Origin: Planctomycetaceae bacterium
GTDB taxonomy: Bacteria; Planctomycetota; Planctomycetia; Pirellulales; UBA1268
Direction: 5' to 3'
Assembly (NCBI GenBank): GCA_003509235.1
Contig: DONH01000093.1
Location: 1-6,406, forward strand
Length of the DNA stretch: 6,406 bases
This document shows, in pieces, positions 6,011 to 6,406 of this stretch. The notes below the pieces were generated by a model, which was not told where the DNA came from, did not search any database, and saw only the letters and a program-made list of their open reading frames with translations. Position 1 is the first letter of the stretch. Every line of letters begins with the position of its first letter. The position numbers and the translations under genes are program-made.

Positions 6011-6406
6011 ATGCAAAAACACAATAGTAATTCATCGTCCGCCGGAATGAGTCGGATTCTTATTGCCGACGACAACGAACCCAATCGTGAACTTCTTGAG
6101 GTGTACCTGGCTGATGTTGACTGCGAAATTGCGACAGCAGTTGATGGCGCTGATACTTTGGAAAAAGTAGTTTCGTTTGAGCCAGATATTATTCTTCTCG
6201 ACATCATGATGCCAAAATTATCCGGCTTTGAAGTGTGTCAACAACTCAAAGCGGATCCGGTGACTCGACAGATTATGGTCTTGATGGTGACAGCACTTGG
6301 GGAGCTTGGTGATATCGAACGGGCTGTAGAGGCGGGCACCGACGATTTTCTTTCAAAGCCGGTGAATAAAATTGAGTTGGTGAAACGAGTGGAAAACATG
6401 TTGAAG
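6011..6406 (+). CDS. Response regulator receiver domain protein (truncated by window edge)
   Basis: The frame stays open for 132 codons to the right edge. Residues 14-132 are a CheY-like receiver domain. It has the acidic pair Asp20-Asp21 (ADDNEPNRELL), the phosphoacceptor Asp64 in LLDIMMPKLSGFEVC (62-76), the switch Thr94 in VTAL, and Lys116 in LSKPVNK (114-120). All catalytic residues of the fold are present, so it should accept phosphate from a histidine kinase. Sequence such as DIMMPKLSGFEVCQQLKAD and AGTDDFLSKPV resembles PleD/DivK-type receivers. Whether an output domain follows cannot be seen. The start is uncertain: ATG at 6011 has no Shine-Dalgarno and would add a Ser/Asn-rich 12-residue tail, while ATG at 6047 (MSRILIADD) fits the usual receiver start and has a weak GCCGGA in front. 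It follows the DUF2617 gene closely on the same strand. Confidence 0.9.
   Translation, partial: MQKHNSNSSSAGMSRILIADDNEPNRELLEVYLADVDCEIATAVDGADTLEKVVSFEPDIILLDIMMPKLSGFEVCQQLKADPVTRQIMVLMVTALGELGDIERAVEAGTDDFLSKPVNKIELVKRVENMLK

Noticed and set aside
5430..6207. Minus-strand frames opposite the DUF2617 and receiver genes
   Set aside because: They are antisense to genes with clear conserved motifs and have no supporting start signals.

Overview
The window looks like chromosomal DNA of a planctomycete. The evidence is a DUF2617-family protein, an MMPL/RND exporter with the SWDGC periplasmic motif I associate with planctomycetes, an Lgt with a long extra N-terminal membrane region, weak or absent Shine-Dalgarno sites at most genes, and frequent GTG/TTG starts. 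Base composition is moderate, near 50% GC by eye. The phylum rests on family recognition, not a search, and I do not assign a genus.

Layout: positions 1-4463 are read on the minus strand and 5424-6406 on the plus strand, with a divergent intergenic region of about 960 bases between them. Reading the minus strand in transcription order, a tight cluster starts at 4463. First is a FolK (HPPK) fused to a deoxynucleoside-kinase-like domain. Then, 2 bases later, comes panC (pantothenate synthetase), and then lgt (prolipoprotein diacylglyceryl transferase), whose GTG start overlaps the panC stop by 7 bases. Just after lgt is a small unrecognised ORF (1110-1334) with a TTG start. After a gap of about 370 bases comes the N-terminal 247 codons of an MMPL/RND-family membrane protein, cut by the left edge.

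On the plus strand, a DUF2617 protein (5424-5963, TTG start behind a good GGAGGT) is followed 47 bases later by the receiver domain of a response regulator, cut by the right edge.

The folK-panC-lgt cluster joins folate synthesis, pantothenate/CoA synthesis and lipoprotein maturation. The tight spacing implies co-transcription and coupled translation. The most unusual protein is the FolK fusion: its second half has the layout of a deoxynucleoside kinase, but the P-loop lysine and Ser/Thr are replaced (GIPGSGAPE), so it may be a pseudokinase. The most unusual non-coding DNA is the divergent intergenic region. It holds a roughly 280-base structured folK leader with interlocking complementary segments, four consecutive hairpins at 4865-4991, and a perfect 14-bp palindrome upstream of the DUF2617 gene. 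I saw no tRNA, rRNA, CRISPR array or insertion sequence.
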